Positions 25,496 to 33,867 of a DNA stretch of 64,000 nt are shown here, in pieces (position 1 is the first letter of the stretch; every line of letters starts with the position of its first letter). The notes beneath the pieces were generated by a model that did no database searches, had not been told where the DNA came from, and saw only the letters and a list, made by a program, of their open reading frames with translations. The translations under genes and the position numbers were made by a program. The DNA comes from Streptomyces sp. AC550_RSS872 (GTDB lineage: Bacteria; Actinomycetota; Actinomycetes; Streptomycetales; Streptomycetaceae), in NCBI RefSeq assembly GCF_019049285.1, contig NZ_JAGMUL010000120.1:46983-110982 (forward strand), given 5' to 3'.

Positions 25496-26074
25496 GTGAT
25501 CAGTTACCCAAGCAGGCACTGCACGGTGGAGCTCCAAGCCCTGCCGTCGCGGATCGGCCAGGTCCGCAGAATCGTATCGGCGCAGTTGCGCTACTGGCAT
25601 CTGGATCCCTTGATCGACCGCGCCGCGCTCGGTGTGACCGAGCTACTGACCAACGTCCACCAGCACGCCCAGCCGGACAAGATGTGCACCGTCGAGATCG
25701 AGCTGCTGCTCGACCGGCTCATGGTCTCGGTGCGCGACCACGACCCGCGGTTGCCGGTCGTGGCGGACGTCAAGGCCGCCGACGCCAAGGACGCCGACAC
25801 GCTCGCCACCTGCGGGCGCGGGCTGGCGATGGTGGCCGCCGTCAGCGAGAGCTGGGGTGTGCGGCCGGACGGCGATTCAGGCAAGGTCGTGTGGTTCGCG
25901 CTGCCCACGCCTGTGACGGCGCGGGGCGCGAGGGCGCGAGCGCGGGCGCCACAGCGGACGGCCGCGGTGGCAGTGGCCTTGGAGGAGCCCGCGCGGCGGT
26001 TCGCGGAGGTCGGGGCGCGGGTTGATCTGCGCCGGCCCGAGCATGCTCCCGCCCGGTCGGCCGTTGTCGGTTGA
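25496..26074 (+). CDS. ATP-binding protein, RsbW/anti-sigma-type HATPase
   Basis: 192 residues. The first 140 form a single HATPase_c domain with N box LGVTELLTNVHQHA and G box CGRGLAMVAAVSESWGV. No sensor or dimerisation region is present. Streptomyces encode many such small kinases; some phosphorylate anti-anti-sigma factors, others have unknown partners. The basic C-terminal tail (ARGARARARAPQR) is extra. GTG 25496 has GGGGAG 8 bases upstream. No anti-anti-sigma or sigma gene is adjacent, so its pathway is unknown. It ends before a strong terminator. Confidence 0.8.
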   Translation: MISYPSRHCTVELQALPSRIGQVRRIVSAQLRYWHLDPLIDRAALGVTELLTNVHQHAQPDKMCTVEIELLLDRLMVSVRDHDPRLPVVADVKAADAKDADTLATCGRGLAMVAAVSESWGVRPDGDSGKVVWFALPTPVTARGARARARAPQRTAAVAVALEEPARRFAEVGARVDLRRPEHAPARSAVVG

Positions 26075-26147
26075 CCGGGCGGTGAGGGGTGGAGCGGTCG
26101 GGTACGGGCAAGCTCTTCGCACGCACTGTGCCCGCCCTGTGCCAGCC

Positions 26148-26186
26148 CTGTCCCGCCCGTGCAAGCCCTGTGCACGGGCGGGACAG
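26148..26186. terminator. Strong bidirectional terminator
   Basis: A perfect 16-bp stem (CTGTCCCGCCCGTGCA with TGCACGGGCGGGACAG) encloses a 7-base loop between the converging HATPase and FtsX-type permease genes. Confidence 0.85.
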
Positions 26187-26323
26187 CCGGCCTGCCGAAT
26201 ATCTGGTTCGGTCGCCTGCGGGGCGCCCCGACGGCTCCTTCACGGCCGGCGCGTTGGCACGGCTGGGTGGGTGGGCCGTTGCTGTGGGTCATGCGGGCCG
26301 CTTGGGCCGGGGTGGGTCATGGG

Positions 26324-28912
26324 TCACTCGGTGGCTATGGCGCGCAGGATGTCCAGGCGTGCCGCGCGGCGGGCTGGGCGAAGGCCTGCGAGGGCTCCGG
26401 CGGTCACGCCGACCAGGGCTACCACCAGGAGTTGCAGGGGTGGCATCGCGAAGGCGAAGGCGCTGTCGCTCGCGCCGTCGGAGGCCTTGACCAGCACCCA
26501 GCCGAGGAAGGAACCGAGGGCGAGGCCGCCGACCGTGCCGAAGGCTGCTACGAGGACCGACTCCCAGCGGACCATGGCGCGCAGTTGGGGGCGGGTCTGG
26601 CCCACGGCCCGCAGGAGGCCGAGTTCGCGGGTGCGTTCGTGGATGGCGAGGGTGAGGGTGTTGGCGATGCCAAGGAGGGCGATGAGCACCGCGAGGGCCA
26701 GCAGCGCGTAGACGAGGGTGAGCATCATGTCGATGCCGCCGGCCGAGGACTGCGCGTACTCGTCCCGGGTCTGGACCTCCGGGTTGCCGTACTGGGCGGC
26801 TGCCTTTTCCACCGCCGCCTTGCCGGTGTCCGTGCTCACGCCGTCCTTGAAGGAGACGGCTAGGAGGGTGTCGGCGTCCTGGGTGCGGTGCGGGGCCCAG
26901 GCCTCGCGGGTGATGACGTAGTCGCCGGCGAGTTCGGACTGACCGTAGACCGCGCGGACCGTGAAGGTCTCGGTGCGGCCGTCGGTGAAGGTGAGGCGGG
27001 CCTTGTCGCCGGTCGTCAGGTGTTGTTCGTCGGCCTCCTTCTGGGTGATGGCCATGCCGTGGGTGCCGAGGTCGTTCAGGGAGCCGTGGACGGTGCCGAG
27101 GTCGAAGGTGCGTTCCAGGGCCACCGGATCCGTGACCGTCAACGCCCTGCCCTTGCCGTCCACTTCGGCGACTCCGCGGCCGAGTCCGACGGCCGTGTCC
27201 ACCTCGGGCAGCCGCTGGACCGCGTCGGCGAGGCGCGGGCTCAGGCCGCTGCCGCCCGCGCCGAACGACGGGGTGCTGACGGCCACGTCACCCGCGAAGG
27301 ACCTGGACACCGTCTGGTCCATCGTCGCCTTCAGCGAGGCTCCGAACACCGTGAACAGGGAGACGACGGCCACGCCGATCATCAGGGCGCTCGCGGTGGC
27401 GGCCGTGCGCTTCGGGCTGCGCAGGGCGTTGCGCCGGGCGAGGCCGCCGGTGACGCCGCGCAGTCGGTCGAGGGGGCCGCCGAGGATCCGTACGGCCGTC
27501 GTGGAGGCGACCGGGCCGAGGACCACGAAGGCGGCCAGGGCGAGGGTGGCGCCGGTGCCCGCCAGCCAGAGGGACGGGGTCAGCAGGACTCCGCCGAGCG
27601 TCACGCCGATCGCCAGGGCGATCAGGCCCACGCCGGTGACGGCGCGGGCCCGGGAGGCGCCGGAGGTGTCGACGGCCGTCTCGCGCAGGGCGGCCAGGGG
27701 TGCGGTGCGGCCGGCCCGGCGGGCGGGGAGCAGGGCGGAGCCGAGGCAGACCACGACGCCGACGGCGAGCGGCAGGGTCATGGAGAGGGTCTTCAGCACC
27801 AGGTCGCCCTCGGGGAAGGGGAATCCGATCGCGGGGAACAGGGCCTGGAGGCCCGCCGCGATGCCGATGCCGCCGGCCAGACCGGCCACCGACGCGGTGA
27901 CGGCCACGGCGGTCGCCTCGACGAGGGTCGACGCGGTGACCTGGCGGCGGGAGGCACCGAGGGCACGCAACAGGGCGTTCTCGCGGGTGCGTTGGGCCAC
28001 GACGATCGCGAAGGTGTTGTGGATGGAGAAGGTCGCCACCAGGAGAGCCACGCCGGAGAAGACGAGGAGGAAGGTGGTGAAGAGGGTCAGGAACTGGCTG
28101 GAGATCATGTCGGTGTTCTCGGCGGCCGACTCCTGGCCGGTGATGGCCTCGACGCCGCTCGGCAGCACCGTCGTCAGTTCGTCGACGAGGTCCTGCTGGC
28201 CGGTGCCGGGTGCGGCCCGCACCTGGATGCTCGCGGCCTCGCCGGGCCGGGCCGTGAGGTACTTCTCGGCGTCGGCCCGGGTCATGCCGGTGAAGGTCAC
28301 CTGGGCCATGCCGTCCTCGCCGCCGAAGGTCGCGAGGCCGACGATGGTCACCTTGACCGGGTCGGGCGTGCGCAGGGTCGTGGTGTCGCCGATCTTCAGG
28401 TCGCCGCGTTCGGCGGTCCCCCGGTTCACGACGACCTCGCCGGACTTCTCCGGGGCGCGGCCCTCGGCCAGACGGTACGGGTTGAGCTTCGGGTCGGTGA
28501 TCCAGTTGCCGGCGAGGGTGGGCGGGCCCTGGCCGCCGACGGGGTCGCCGTTCCTGCCGACGAGCTGGCCGGCGCCCTGGATGTTGGGCGCGGCGGCCGC
28601 GACGCCGGGGGCCTGCTCGATCGTGGTGACGAGGTCGGTGCCGACCGGTTCGCGGGCGCCCTCGCTCTCGCCGGGCGTGGTGATGGCGTCGGCGCTGCGG
28701 ACGACGGCGTCCGTGCCGCTGGTGGCGTTGCCGAACATGGTGTCGAAGCCGGCGCGCAGGGTGTCGCCCATGACGAGGGTTCCGACGAGGAAGGCCACAC
28801 CGAGGAATACCGCGAGGAACGTGCCGACGAAGCGGCGCTTGTGGGCACGCAGGGAGGACACGCTCAGGCGGACGGAGGCCTTCATGCCGTTCATGGCGTT
28901 CATGGCGTTCAT
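26324..28912 (-). CDS. ABC transporter permease, FtsX/MacB type, duplicated
   Basis: 862 residues. Two FtsX/MacB units are present, each with an N-terminal helix (VGTFLAVFLGVAFLVGTLVMG; MIGVAVVSLFTVFGASL), a large extracytoplasmic domain, and three helices near LLVFSGVALLVATFSIHNTF and LVYALLALAVLIALLGIANTL. The recurring TRENALLRALGASRRQV and TRELGLLRAVGQTRPQL are coupling-helix sequences that contact the ATPase. It works with the ATPase encoded upstream in export or mechanotransmission. The start ATG 28912 overlaps the ATPase stop as ATGA. Four in-frame ATGs at 9-base steps begin the gene. Confidence 0.85.
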   Translation of the reverse strand: MNAMNAMNGMKASVRLSVSSLRAHKRRFVGTFLAVFLGVAFLVGTLVMGDTLRAGFDTMFGNATSGTDAVVRSADAITTPGESEGAREPVGTDLVTTIEQAPGVAAAAPNIQGAGQLVGRNGDPVGGQGPPTLAGNWITDPKLNPYRLAEGRAPEKSGEVVVNRGTAERGDLKIGDTTTLRTPDPVKVTIVGLATFGGEDGMAQVTFTGMTRADAEKYLTARPGEAASIQVRAAPGTGQQDLVDELTTVLPSGVEAITGQESAAENTDMISSQFLTLFTTFLLVFSGVALLVATFSIHNTFAIVVAQRTRENALLRALGASRRQVTASTLVEATAVAVTASVAGLAGGIGIAAGLQALFPAIGFPFPEGDLVLKTLSMTLPLAVGVVVCLGSALLPARRAGRTAPLAALRETAVDTSGASRARAVTGVGLIALAIGVTLGGVLLTPSLWLAGTGATLALAAFVVLGPVASTTAVRILGGPLDRLRGVTGGLARRNALRSPKRTAATASALMIGVAVVSLFTVFGASLKATMDQTVSRSFAGDVAVSTPSFGAGGSGLSPRLADAVQRLPEVDTAVGLGRGVAEVDGKGRALTVTDPVALERTFDLGTVHGSLNDLGTHGMAITQKEADEQHLTTGDKARLTFTDGRTETFTVRAVYGQSELAGDYVITREAWAPHRTQDADTLLAVSFKDGVSTDTGKAAVEKAAAQYGNPEVQTRDEYAQSSAGGIDMMLTLVYALLALAVLIALLGIANTLTLAIHERTRELGLLRAVGQTRPQLRAMVRWESVLVAAFGTVGGLALGSFLGWVLVKASDGASDSAFAFAMPPLQLLVVALVGVTAGALAGLRPARRAARLDILRAIATE

Positions 28913-29667
28913 GAGGGCACCTCGAAGGCTTTCATGCGGTCCAGGACCTTGTCGGCGGTCGGGGATTCCATACGGTCGACCAGCCGCCCGTCGGCGAGGA
29001 AGACGACCTCGTCGGCATGGGCGGCGGCCACCGGGTCGTGGGTGACCATGACGACCGTGCGGGACGTCTGGCGCACCGTGCGGCCGAGCAGGCCGAGGAC
29101 CTCCTCGCCGGAGCGGGAGTCGAGGTTGCCGGTGGGCTCGTCGGCGAAGACGACGTCCGGCTGTCCCGCAAAGGCCCGGGCCACGGCGACGCGCTGCTGC
29201 TGGCCGCCGGAGAGCTCGGAGGGGCGGTGGTGGAGCCGGTCGCGCAGGCCGACCACGTCGATCAGCGCTTCGATCCACTCCCGGTCGCCCCTGCCGCCCG
29301 CCAGGTCCAGCGGCAGGGTGATGTTCTCCGCGACGGTCAGCGTCGGCACCAGGTTGAAGGCCTGGAAGACGAAGCCGACCCGGTCGCGGCGCAGGAGGGT
29401 GAGGCGGCGGTCGTCGAGGCTGCCGATCTCGGTGTCGCCGATGTGGGCGGTGCCCGAGGTGAGCGTGTCGAGGCCGGCCGCGCAGTGCATCAGGGTGGAC
29501 TTGCCGGAGCCCGAGGGCCCCATGATCGCGGTGAAGCGGCCGACCGGGAAGTCGACGCTCACCCCGTCCAGGGCCCTCACGCTGGTGTCGCCGGCGCCGT
29601 ACACCTTCACGGCGTCGACGACCCGGGCGGCCGTCGGCACGGTCGTCGTGACGGTCGTGGTCGTCAT
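28909..29667 (-). CDS. ABC transporter ATPase, MacB/LolD type
   Basis: 252 residues. Walker A G50-T58 (GPSGSGKST), signature LSGGQ 152-156, Walker B VVFADEP 172-178 and H-loop VTHD are all intact, so it should hydrolyse ATP. FVFQAFNLVPTLTVAENI and DEPTGNLDSRSGEEV are typical of the MacB/LolD subfamily that serves FtsX-type permeases. It overlaps the SHOCT gene before it and the permease gene after it by ATGA, so the three are translated together. The divergent TetR gene probably regulates the operon. Confidence 0.9.
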   Translation of the reverse strand: MTTTTVTTTVPTAARVVDAVKVYGAGDTSVRALDGVSVDFPVGRFTAIMGPSGSGKSTLMHCAAGLDTLTSGTAHIGDTEIGSLDDRRLTLLRRDRVGFVFQAFNLVPTLTVAENITLPLDLAGGRGDREWIEALIDVVGLRDRLHHRPSELSGGQQQRVAVARAFAGQPDVVFADEPTGNLDSRSGEEVLGLLGRTVRQTSRTVVMVTHDPVAAAHADEVVFLADGRLVDRMESPTADKVLDRMKAFEVPS

Positions 29668-29945
29668 GCCGCACCGCCCTTGCCGGTACGGCCGAACTGC
29701 TCGTCCAGGACGGACAGTCGGCGCCAGTACTCGTCCTCGTCGATCTCGCCGGAGGCGAAGCGGTGGCCGAGCACGGTGATGGGGGAGTTGCCGTCGGCCG
29801 CCGGCCGCCAGGGGCCGCGGCGTCCGCGCCACACCGTGCGGCGCAGCAGGGTGATGCCGCCGATCACGACGGCCGCCCAGATCAGCGGGAAGAGGAGGAT
29901 CCACGGGCCGGGGCCGCCGTCGGCGAAGTGAGCCAGCGTCTGCAT
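29664..29945 (-). CDS. Small SHOCT-domain membrane protein
   Basis: 93 residues. One membrane helix is near 15-35 (WILLFPLIWAAVVIGGITLL), and a C-terminal SHOCT motif near 62-85 (RFASGEIDEDEYWRRLSVL). SHOCT motifs are short oligomerisation segments. It is the first gene of the ABC operon and its stop overlaps the ATPase start (ATGA). Its role in the transporter is unknown; it could tether or regulate it. Confidence 0.8.
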   Translation of the reverse strand: MQTLAHFADGGPGPWILLFPLIWAAVVIGGITLLRRTVWRGRRGPWRPAADGNSPITVLGHRFASGEIDEDEYWRRLSVLDEQFGRTGKGGAA

Positions 29946-30102
29946 CTCGAGTCATCTCCCGAGTCGGTTCGGATGGGTCGTTCGGTGATGGTTCGAGGCT
30001 CGCGCCGGAAGGGGGGCCGGGTCGTCGTACGGCCAGCGGCAGTGTGCGTACCTCGCGGGGAGTACGCCGGGCTGATCGTGCTGCTCCCAAGAGGCTCGAC
30101 TT

Positions 30103-30124
30103 CTGTAACTACTAGTATGTACAG
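30103..30124. promoter_or_regulatory. 22-base TetR-type operator between the ABC operon and the TetR gene
   Basis: The site reads CTGTA-N2-TACTAGTA-N2-TACAG, with 18 of 22 positions obeying dyad symmetry. It overlaps a possible -10 (TACAGT, 30120-30125) lying 6 bases before GTG 30132 and a TCGACT at 30096-30101 with 18-base spacing. A TetR protein bound here would block its own transcription. Confidence 0.75.
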
Positions 30125-30131
30125 TGAGGGT

Positions 30132-30731
30132 GTGAGCACCTCGGACACTTCGGACCGGCTGATCGAGTCCACCCGTGAACTGCTCTGGGAGCGCGGCTAT
30201 GTGGGCACCAGCCCCAAGGCGATCCTGGAGCGCGCGGGTGCCGGACAGGGCAGCATGTACCACCACTTCAGGGGGAAGCCGGATCTCGCGCTGGCCGCGA
30301 TCCGGCGTACCGCCGAGGAGATGCGGGCTACCGTCGCGGGAGTACTCGACGGGCCGGGCACGGCGTACGAACGTATCGAGGCGTATCTGCGGCGGGAGCG
30401 CGATGTGCTGCGCGGCTGTCCGGTCGGGCGGCTGACGATGGACCCGGACGTGATCGCCAGCGACCAACTGCGGGCCCCGGTCGACGAGACGCTCGACTGG
30501 CTGCGCGAACGGCTCGCCGGGATCGTCGAGGAGGGCAAGGAGCGGGGGCAGTTCGCCTCCGGGCTCGACGGTGAGTCGATCGCGGCGACGATCGTCGCGA
30601 CGGTCCAGGGCGGCTATGTCCTCGCCCGGGCGTCCGGTTCGCCCGCCGCCTTCGACGCGGGCGTCCGGGGTCTGCTGTCCCTTCTCACGCCGTGCCAGGA
30701 CCAAGAACAGGACCAGGACCAGGACCACTAG
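30132..30731 (+). CDS. TetR-family transcriptional repressor
   Basis: 199 residues. The N-terminal TetR DNA-binding domain (DRLIESTRELLWERGYVGTSPKAILERAGAGQGSMYHHF) is typical, with the recognition helix GQGSMYHHF. The C-terminal ligand domain resembles the TetR_C type that contains CPVGRLTMD. GTG 30132 was chosen because ATG 30117 falls inside the operator and lacks a ribosome binding site; the transcript would be leaderless. The C-terminus ends in a QDQEQDQDQDQDH acidic repeat. It probably represses itself, the following DUF4865 gene and perhaps the divergent ABC operon. Confidence 0.8.
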   Translation: MSTSDTSDRLIESTRELLWERGYVGTSPKAILERAGAGQGSMYHHFRGKPDLALAAIRRTAEEMRATVAGVLDGPGTAYERIEAYLRRERDVLRGCPVGRLTMDPDVIASDQLRAPVDETLDWLRERLAGIVEEGKERGQFASGLDGESIAATIVATVQGGYVLARASGSPAAFDAGVRGLLSLLTPCQDQEQDQDQDH

Positions 30732-30742
30732 GAAGGCACCCG

Positions 30743-31315
30743 ATGCACGCGACGCAGTACGAGCTCACCCTGCCTGCCGACTACGACATGGAAATCATCC
30801 GCCGTCGCGTCGCGAGCCGGGGGCATCTGCTCGACGACTGGCCGGGCTTGGGCTTCAAGGCGTACCTGACGCGCGAGCGCGGTGTGCACGGATCGCCGGT
30901 CAACCAGTACGCGCCGTTCTATCTGTGGAACACCGTCGCGGGCATGAACGCCTTCCTCTGGGGAGGCCCCTTCCAGGGCATCGTCGACGACTTCGGGCGG
31001 CCGTCGGTCCGGCAGTGGTCCGGGCTGGCGTACGAGGAGGGCAGTGCCGTCGGCTCCCCCGCGCGGGTCGCGGTACTGCGGCGCCAACACGTGCCGGACG
31101 AGGGGCTGTTGACCGACGTCATGGCGGACGCGACGCGGGAGACCGAGCGGATCGCCCGCGAGGGCGGCGCGGTGCTCTCGGCGGCCGCCGTGGACCCGAG
31201 CCGTTGGGAGCTGATCCACTTCTCCCTCTGGGAGAACGACACGCCCAAGACCGACGGCGACATGTACGAGGTGCTGCACCTCTCCGCGCCCGGGCGGGAA
31301 CGGTTGCGGGGCTGA
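30743..31315 (+). CDS. DUF4865 family protein
   Basis: 190 residues. The sequence ATQYELTLPADYDMEIIRRRVASRGHLLDDWPGLGFKAYL and NQYAPFYLWNTVAGMNAFLWGG match the DUF4865 family of ferredoxin-like-fold proteins of unknown activity. They often sit beside TetR genes and small enzymes. The ribosome binding site AGGAAGG overlaps the TetR stop codon, so the genes are co-transcribed. The combination with a tautomerase suggests oxidation or detoxification of an aromatic or quinone compound, which is inference. Confidence 0.75.
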   Translation: MHATQYELTLPADYDMEIIRRRVASRGHLLDDWPGLGFKAYLTRERGVHGSPVNQYAPFYLWNTVAGMNAFLWGGPFQGIVDDFGRPSVRQWSGLAYEEGSAVGSPARVAVLRRQHVPDEGLLTDVMADATRETERIAREGGAVLSAAAVDPSRWELIHFSLWENDTPKTDGDMYEVLHLSAPGRERLRG

Positions 31316-31345
31316 CGAGGAAGTTCACAGCGAGGAGACCCACGC

Positions 31346-31780
31346 ATGCCCTTCGTTCGCATCGACGCCCTGGGAGCCGGCCCCGAGCGGCTGGACGCGC
31401 TCGGCCGTGCCGTGCACGACGCCCTGGTGGAGGCCGTCGGGATCCCGCCCGACGACCGGTTCCAGGTACTGGTCGGGCACGACGGCACCCGCAGCACGCT
31501 CCGCTACGACGCCGACTACCTGGGCATCCACCGGGACGACGGCCTCGTGTACGTCACGATCACCCTGCGCTCCGGGCGAACCCCCGCGCAGAAGCAGGCG
31601 CTTTACCGAAGGATCGCCGAACTCGCCCACGGCTACGCGGGCACCGACCCACGGAACGTGTTCGTCAATCTGATCGAGAACGAGCCGATCAACTGGTCGT
31701 TCGGCGACGGGGTGGCGCAGTACGCCGACTGCCCCGCCCCCGTCGACTCCCCCGCCCCCGTCGACCTCACGTCTCCCTGA
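31346..31780 (+). CDS. Tautomerase family protein
   Basis: 144 residues. The protein begins MPFVRIDA, leaving Pro as N-terminal residue after Met removal, the catalytic base of tautomerases. LGRAVHDALVEAVGIPPDDRFQVL and SGRTPAQKQALYRRIAELAHG match the longer tautomerase type. The C-terminus carries a short internal repeat (PAPVDSPAPVD), from a direct DNA repeat. GAGGAG precedes ATG 31346. Last gene of the TetR/DUF4865/tautomerase unit; its 3' end overlaps the convergent RpiB-like gene by 14 bases. Confidence 0.8.
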   Translation: MPFVRIDALGAGPERLDALGRAVHDALVEAVGIPPDDRFQVLVGHDGTRSTLRYDADYLGIHRDDGLVYVTITLRSGRTPAQKQALYRRIAELAHGYAGTDPRNVFVNLIENEPINWSFGDGVAQYADCPAPVDSPAPVDLTSP

Positions 31781-32216
31781 GGTCCAGGCGTCCGATGCAG
31801 GCCACGTTCTCCCGGTCCTCCGCGTCACCGCTCGCCGCGCCGGCGAACCAGGCGTCGAGGATCTCCTTGAGCAGGGGCTCGGACGTCAGGCGCAGGCTGA
31901 GGGCGAGCACATTGGCGTCGTTCCAGCGGCGGGCGCCGTCCGCCGTGTAGGCGTCCGTGCACAGGGCTGCCCGTACGCCCGGCACCTTGTTCGCGGCGAT
32001 CGACGCGCCCGTGCCGGTCCAGCAGCACACGACCGCCTGGTCCGCCGTCCCGTCGGCGACCTCGCGGGCGGCGGCCGAGGAGCAGGCGGCCCACTGGGGG
32101 TCGTCGCCGGGGCGGAGCGCTCCGTGGGTCACCACGTCGTGGCCGCGGCCGCGCAGCTCGGTGACGAGGAGGCGGGCGACGGGTTCGTCCATGTCCGAGG
32201 AGACCGAGATCCGCAT
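31767..32216 (-). CDS. RpiB/LacAB-family sugar-phosphate isomerase-like protein
   Basis: 149 residues. Recognisable family segments are RISVSSDMDEPVARLLVTELRGRGH, CCWTGTGASIAANKVPG (catalytic Cys and phosphate-binding loop in RpiB) and DANVLALSLRLT. RpiB interconverts ribose 5-phosphate and ribulose 5-phosphate; distant members act on other sugars. This one is shorter in the N-terminal metal-free strand region and its substrate is not clear. TAGGCT lies 6 bases before ATG 32216 with no ribosome binding site, so it is probably leaderless. Confidence 0.75.
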   Translation of the reverse strand: MRISVSSDMDEPVARLLVTELRGRGHDVVTHGALRPGDDPQWAACSSAAAREVADGTADQAVVCCWTGTGASIAANKVPGVRAALCTDAYTADGARRWNDANVLALSLRLTSEPLLKEILDAWFAGAASGDAEDRENVACIGRLDLRET

Positions 32217-32222
32217 GTGCCG

Positions 32223-32228
32223 AGCCTA
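32223..32228 (-). promoter_or_regulatory. Putative -10 element of a leaderless RpiB-like promoter
   Basis: TAGGCT on the minus strand, six bases before ATG 32216. Confidence 0.45.
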
Positions 32229-32300
32229 CCGCTGGGCATGCGCCCGCCCGGCGCGCGGCCGAGCATGGAGATGAGCGGTGGGAACGGCCGAGGAGGAACC

Positions 32301-32588
32301 ATGCCGACCCTGCACATCGAGCATCCGATCACGGACTTCGCCAGGTGGAAGACGGCCTTCGACCGCTTCGCCCCGGCACGTGCCGACGCGGGCGTACGGC
32401 ACTACCGCGTCCAGCAGCCCGTCGACGACCCCGCCTATGTCGTCGTCGACCTCGACTTCGACGACGTGGCCGAAGCCGAGCGCTTCCTGGGGTTCCTGAG
32501 GTCGAGGGTGTGGTCGTCGTCCGAGAACGCGCCCGCGCTGGCCGGGGCGCCCCGGACGCGGATCCTTGAGACCGCCGACGAGCGGTGA
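32301..32588 (+). CDS. Small dimeric alpha/beta-barrel-like protein
   Basis: 95 residues: PTLHIEHPITDFARWKTAFDRFAPARADAGVRHYRVQQPVDDPAYVVVDLDFDDVAEAERFL. This is the one-domain ferredoxin-like pattern of cyanase/ABM-type small barrels, function unknown. AGGAGG sits 5 bases before ATG 32301. Its stop codon is one base from the stop of the convergent ROK gene. Confidence 0.7.
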   Translation: MPTLHIEHPITDFARWKTAFDRFAPARADAGVRHYRVQQPVDDPAYVVVDLDFDDVAEAERFLGFLRSRVWSSSENAPALAGAPRTRILETADER

Positions 32589-32589
32589 C

Positions 32590-33831
32590 CTACGGCGCCA
32601 GCGCCCCGAGCGGATCGTCCAGCACCGGCTGCCACGCCAACTCGGCCGCGCCGACCAGGCTGTTGTGGTCGAGGGTGCAGGCGAGGATCGGGACGCCGCC
32701 GCTCTGGCCCCACAGGCTGCGGTCGGCGACGACGGCGCGCAGGCGGTCGGGGTCGGTGTCGAGCAGGGTGCGGTGCAGGCCGCCGAGGATGATGCGGTCC
32801 GGGTTGAGGATGTTGACCAGTCCGGCCAGACCCAGGCCGAGCCGGTCGATGAGGGCCTCGGTGGCCGTGCGGACCGCGGGGTCGTCGTACTGGGTGCGGA
32901 TCAGGTCCTTGGCCTGCTGGAGCAGGGAGCCCTCGGGACCGGGCTCACGGCCCGCCGCCGTCAGGAGCGCCAGCGGGTCGGTCTCGACGTCCAGGCAGCC
33001 GCGGCTGCCGCAGTGACAGGGTCTGCCCTCGGGGTGCACGGTGAGGTGGCCGACCTCCAGGGCCAGGCCCGAACTGCCGGTGTGCAGGCGGCCGTCCAGC
33101 ACGAGCGCGCCGCCGACGCCGCGGTGCCCGGTGGCCACGCACAGCAGGTCGCGGGAGCCGCGCCCGGCGCCGTGCCGGTGTTCGGCGAGGGCGGCGAGGT
33201 TGACGTCGTTGGCGGCGAAGGCCGGTCCGGTGATGCCGGCCGCGCGCACGCACTCGGTGAAGATACGGCGCACCGGCGCGCCCACGGGCCAGTCGAGGTG
33301 GAGGGGGTTCAGTGCCAGGCCGTCCGGGTCCGCGACCGCGGAGGGGACGGCGAGGCCGGCGCCGACGCAGCGCCGGCCCGTCGCGCGCAGCAGGTCGGCG
33401 CCGGCCTCGACCACCGAGCCGAGGACCTTCGCCGGATCCGCGTCGACCGTCTCGCGGCCGGGCGCGGTGGCGACGATACGGCCGCCCAGGCCGACCAGCG
33501 CCGCCCGGAACCCGTCGGCGTGCACCTGTGCGGCGAGGACGACCGGGCCGTCCTCGGCGACCGCCAGCCGGTGCGAGGGCCGCCCCTGCGACCCGGCCGC
33601 CGCGCCGGGCCGGGCATCGACCCGGATCAGCCCGAGAGCCACCAGCTCGGCGGCGACCGCGCCGGCGGTGGCCCGGGTCACGCCGAGTTCGGCGGTGAGG
33701 ACGGCGCGCGTGGGGGCGCGTCCGGTGTGCACGAGCTCCAACGCGGGTCCGAGCGCACCGCGCCCCCGGTCCAACCGCGTCCTCGAGGTGGTCCCTTCCC
33801 CCGCCGTCCGGGGGTCCGCCTTGCCGCTCAT
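32590..33831 (-). CDS. ROK-family transcriptional regulator
   Basis: 413 residues. An N-terminal winged helix-turn-helix (residues 30-80: TRAVLTAELGVTRATAGAVAAEL) is joined to a ROK domain. The structural zinc motif CHCGSRGCLD and FAANDVNLAALAEH, ATGHRGVGGALVLDG and IILGG are present. Such NagC/XylR-type proteins sense sugars and repress uptake or catabolic genes. The kinase-type ATP-binding part looks degenerate, as usual for regulators. Targets are unclear; the amino-sugar genes 3-5 kb downstream are candidates. Confidence 0.85.
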   Translation of the reverse strand: MSGKADPRTAGEGTTSRTRLDRGRGALGPALELVHTGRAPTRAVLTAELGVTRATAGAVAAELVALGLIRVDARPGAAAGSQGRPSHRLAVAEDGPVVLAAQVHADGFRAALVGLGGRIVATAPGRETVDADPAKVLGSVVEAGADLLRATGRRCVGAGLAVPSAVADPDGLALNPLHLDWPVGAPVRRIFTECVRAAGITGPAFAANDVNLAALAEHRHGAGRGSRDLLCVATGHRGVGGALVLDGRLHTGSSGLALEVGHLTVHPEGRPCHCGSRGCLDVETDPLALLTAAGREPGPEGSLLQQAKDLIRTQYDDPAVRTATEALIDRLGLGLAGLVNILNPDRIILGGLHRTLLDTDPDRLRAVVADRSLWGQSGGVPILACTLDHNSLVGAAELAWQPVLDDPLGALAP

Positions 33832-33867
33832 GAGGGCGAGTCTCCCATGATCCGCAGCTGCGGGGGC

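Noticed and set aside
26888..29779. A 963-codon open frame antisense to the ABC operon
   Set aside because: The minus-strand genes have intact Walker, signature and FtsX features; the antisense translation has no recognisable domain and a biased composition.
31735..31770. Short direct repeat at the tautomerase C-terminus
   Set aside because: It only makes a small Pro/Ala/Val duplication in the tail and is unlikely to be functional beyond that.
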